Below, one piece after another: positions 5,203 through 6,097 of a DNA stretch of 6,097 nucleotides. The stretch's first letter is position 1, and every line of letters starts with the position of its first letter. Below the pieces are notes generated by a model, which ran no database searches, was not told the origin of the DNA, and saw only the letters and a list, made by a program, of their open reading frames with translations. This DNA comes from an uncultured Mycoplasmatota bacterium (GTDB lineage Bacteria; Bacillota_I; Bacilli_A; RF39; UBA660), in NCBI GenBank assembly GCA_946497375.1, contig CAMMKE010000062.1:1-6097 (forward strand), read 5' to 3'. A program made the position numbers and the translations under genes.

Positions 5203-6097
5203 AAAGTTTTCTCACCTCTTAACTTTAATATTTTTTCTTTACCATTTAACAAAGGAGTTAGAGATTCTTTATTATGTAGAGCATTAATTATTTTCGCAAT
5301 ATTCATTGAACAGTCTACTGTATGAAACCAAGGCTTATCTTTAAATTCTTTTGGTATATAAGAAAGATTAGTAGTATAGAGTTTATCAAAAATATTATCC
5401 AAATATGCTCTCTCAAAAGATTCTATTCCTTCTGTAAATAAAGCGAAAGTTGCAATAAAATATACTTTCCTAGCACCCTTTTCTTTTAACATTTTCCCTA
5501 CTTCTAACATAGATGAGCCTGATGCAATCATATCATCTACTACTAAAACATCTTTATCTTTAACATCACTCCCCATATAAGTATGTTCAATTATCAAATT
5601 TTTACCATTAACAACCTTTGATAAATCACGTCTTTTATAGAAAACTCCCACATCACTATCTAGAAGTTCTGCATAATACCTTGCTCGCTCCATCGCTCCC
5701 ATATCAGGACTTATTACTAAAATATCTTTTAAGTCTTCATTCTGTAACAATTCTTCCAAAATAGTATTTGTAGGATAAAAGTTTTCAAAGGGAAGATTTG
5801 GAATAGCATTAGAGACATTAGGATCATGGGCATCAAAAGTAATTATATGATTAACTCCTAAATGTTCTAATTCTTGTAGAGCAAGGGCACAATCAAGTGA
5901 TTCTCTACCTTTTCTTTTATGTTGTCTTGCTTGATACAACAAAGGCATTATTAAAGTTATTTTTTCTTGATAACCAGATAAAGCAAGTATTGTTCTTTTT
6001 ATATCCTGAAAATGTTCATCTGGACCCATATGATGAACAATTCCTCGCATGTTATAAGTAATATCATAATTACCAACATCAGAGATAATATAAATAT
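5199..6097 (-). CDS. prs: PRPP synthetase family protein (5' end beyond window)
   Basis: Ribose-phosphate pyrophosphokinase makes PRPP from ribose 5-phosphate and ATP; PRPP feeds NaMN and nucleotide synthesis. There is an ATG at 6050, but the frame stays open to the edge, and the 15 residues before it (IYIISDVGNYDITYN) match the family's conserved strand before the HMxPDxHFQDxKR segment. The gene therefore starts outside the window, and 298 C-terminal residues are visible. Seen in order are DEHFQDIKR, the YQARQHKRKGRESLDCALALQ region, catalytic FDAHDP (5820-5837), the VISPDMGAMERA and GVFYKRRD strands, and the PRPP-binding loop VVDDMIASGSS. From family knowledge, this matches the long second Prs type common in Clostridia (HFQDLKR, MGxFYKRRD) rather than classic B. 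subtilis Prs (PYARQDRK). It overlaps nadD by 4 bp, which suggests PRPP supply is tied to NAD synthesis. Family is confident; whether it is the cell's only Prs is unknown. Confidence 0.93.
   Translation of the reverse strand, partial: IYIISDVGNYDITYNMRGIVHHMGPDEHFQDIKRTILALSGYQEKITLIMPLLYQARQHKRKGRESLDCALALQELEHLGVNHIITFDAHDPNVSNAIPNLPFENFYPTNTILEELLQNEDLKDILVISPDMGAMERARYYAELLDSDVGVFYKRRDLSKVVNGKNLIIEHTYMGSDVKDKDVLVVDDMIASGSSMLEVGKMLKEKGARKVYFIATFALFTEGIESFERAYLDNIFDKLYTTNLSYIPKEFKDKPWFHTVDCSMNIAKIINALHNKESLTPLLNGKEKILKLRGEKTL

Noticed and set aside
5119..5325. Plus-strand open frame of 68 codons
   Set aside because: It lies antisense across the nadD/prs overlap, both of which have strong family motifs. 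It has no ribosome site or recognisable motif.
6048..6050. ATG at 6050-6048 as the start of the PRPP synthetase gene
   Set aside because: The frame remains open to the window edge and the preceding residues (SDVGNYDITYN) match the conserved family segment, so this Met is internal.
1..6097. Mollicute code with TGA read as Trp, suggested by the very low GC
   Set aside because: TGA ends the prs, ART-like and transglutaminase-like genes at sensible places, and Trp residues in the proteins are encoded by TGG.
1..6097. CRISPR array, transposon ends, prophage or tRNA genes
   Set aside because: No regularly spaced repeats, transposase or integrase motifs, long terminal inverted repeats or cloverleaf-like sequence were seen.

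Overview
This window is very AT-rich. It uses the standard bacterial code: TGA is a real stop in several genes and Trp is read from TGG. Shine-Dalgarno sites are purine-rich and spacing is tight. The gene families (a clostridial-type PRPP synthetase paralogue, a YlmH-like S4 protein, a COG2509-type flavoprotein, an NrtR-type regulator) point to a low-GC Bacillota organism, probably a Clostridia or Erysipelotrichia-like anaerobe. The genus cannot be named from the sequence.

Layout. On the left, the 5' part of a FAD-dependent dehydrogenase (minus strand, cut by the window edge) is divergent from a YlmH-like S4 RNA-binding protein (plus strand, 392-1072). That gene converges, with a 5-nt gap, on a long minus-strand block that fills the rest of the window. 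Read in its own direction the block is: a PRPP synthetase family protein (cut by the right edge), nadD, an unrecognised protein with ADP-ribosyltransferase-like features, a CinA C-terminal/PncC-like protein, a transglutaminase-like protein, an NrtR-type regulator, and nadK. Junctions are an ATGA overlap (prs/nadD), 31 nt (nadD/ART-like), 1 nt (ART-like/pncC-like), about 70 nt holding a good extended -10 promoter (pncC-like/transglutaminase-like), 21 nt (transglutaminase-like/nrtR) and an 8-bp overlap (nrtR/nadK). The block is therefore probably two transcription units, or one operon with an internal promoter.

Function. The recognisable genes form an NAD(P) locus. PRPP is a substrate for making nicotinate mononucleotide. 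NadD adenylylates that nucleotide. A PncC-type enzyme would deamidate NMN back to NaMN. NadK makes NADP. NrtR proteins are Nudix-derived repressors of NAD genes that sense ADP-ribose-type ligands. Embedded among these are two genes that do not belong to textbook NAD synthesis: the ART-like protein (a potential NAD+ consumer) and the transglutaminase-like protein. The PncC-like protein is also divergent: it lacks the usual GPxGG...KPVGTVY signature. The most interesting feature is the tightly coupled ART-like/PncC-like pair, followed by the separately promoted transglutaminase-like gene, all inside an NAD biosynthesis and sensing locus. A functional NAD+/ADP-ribose link among them is inference. 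No CRISPR array, rRNA, tRNA, IS element or convincing rho-independent terminator was seen, and no stretch over 300 bases lacks a gene.
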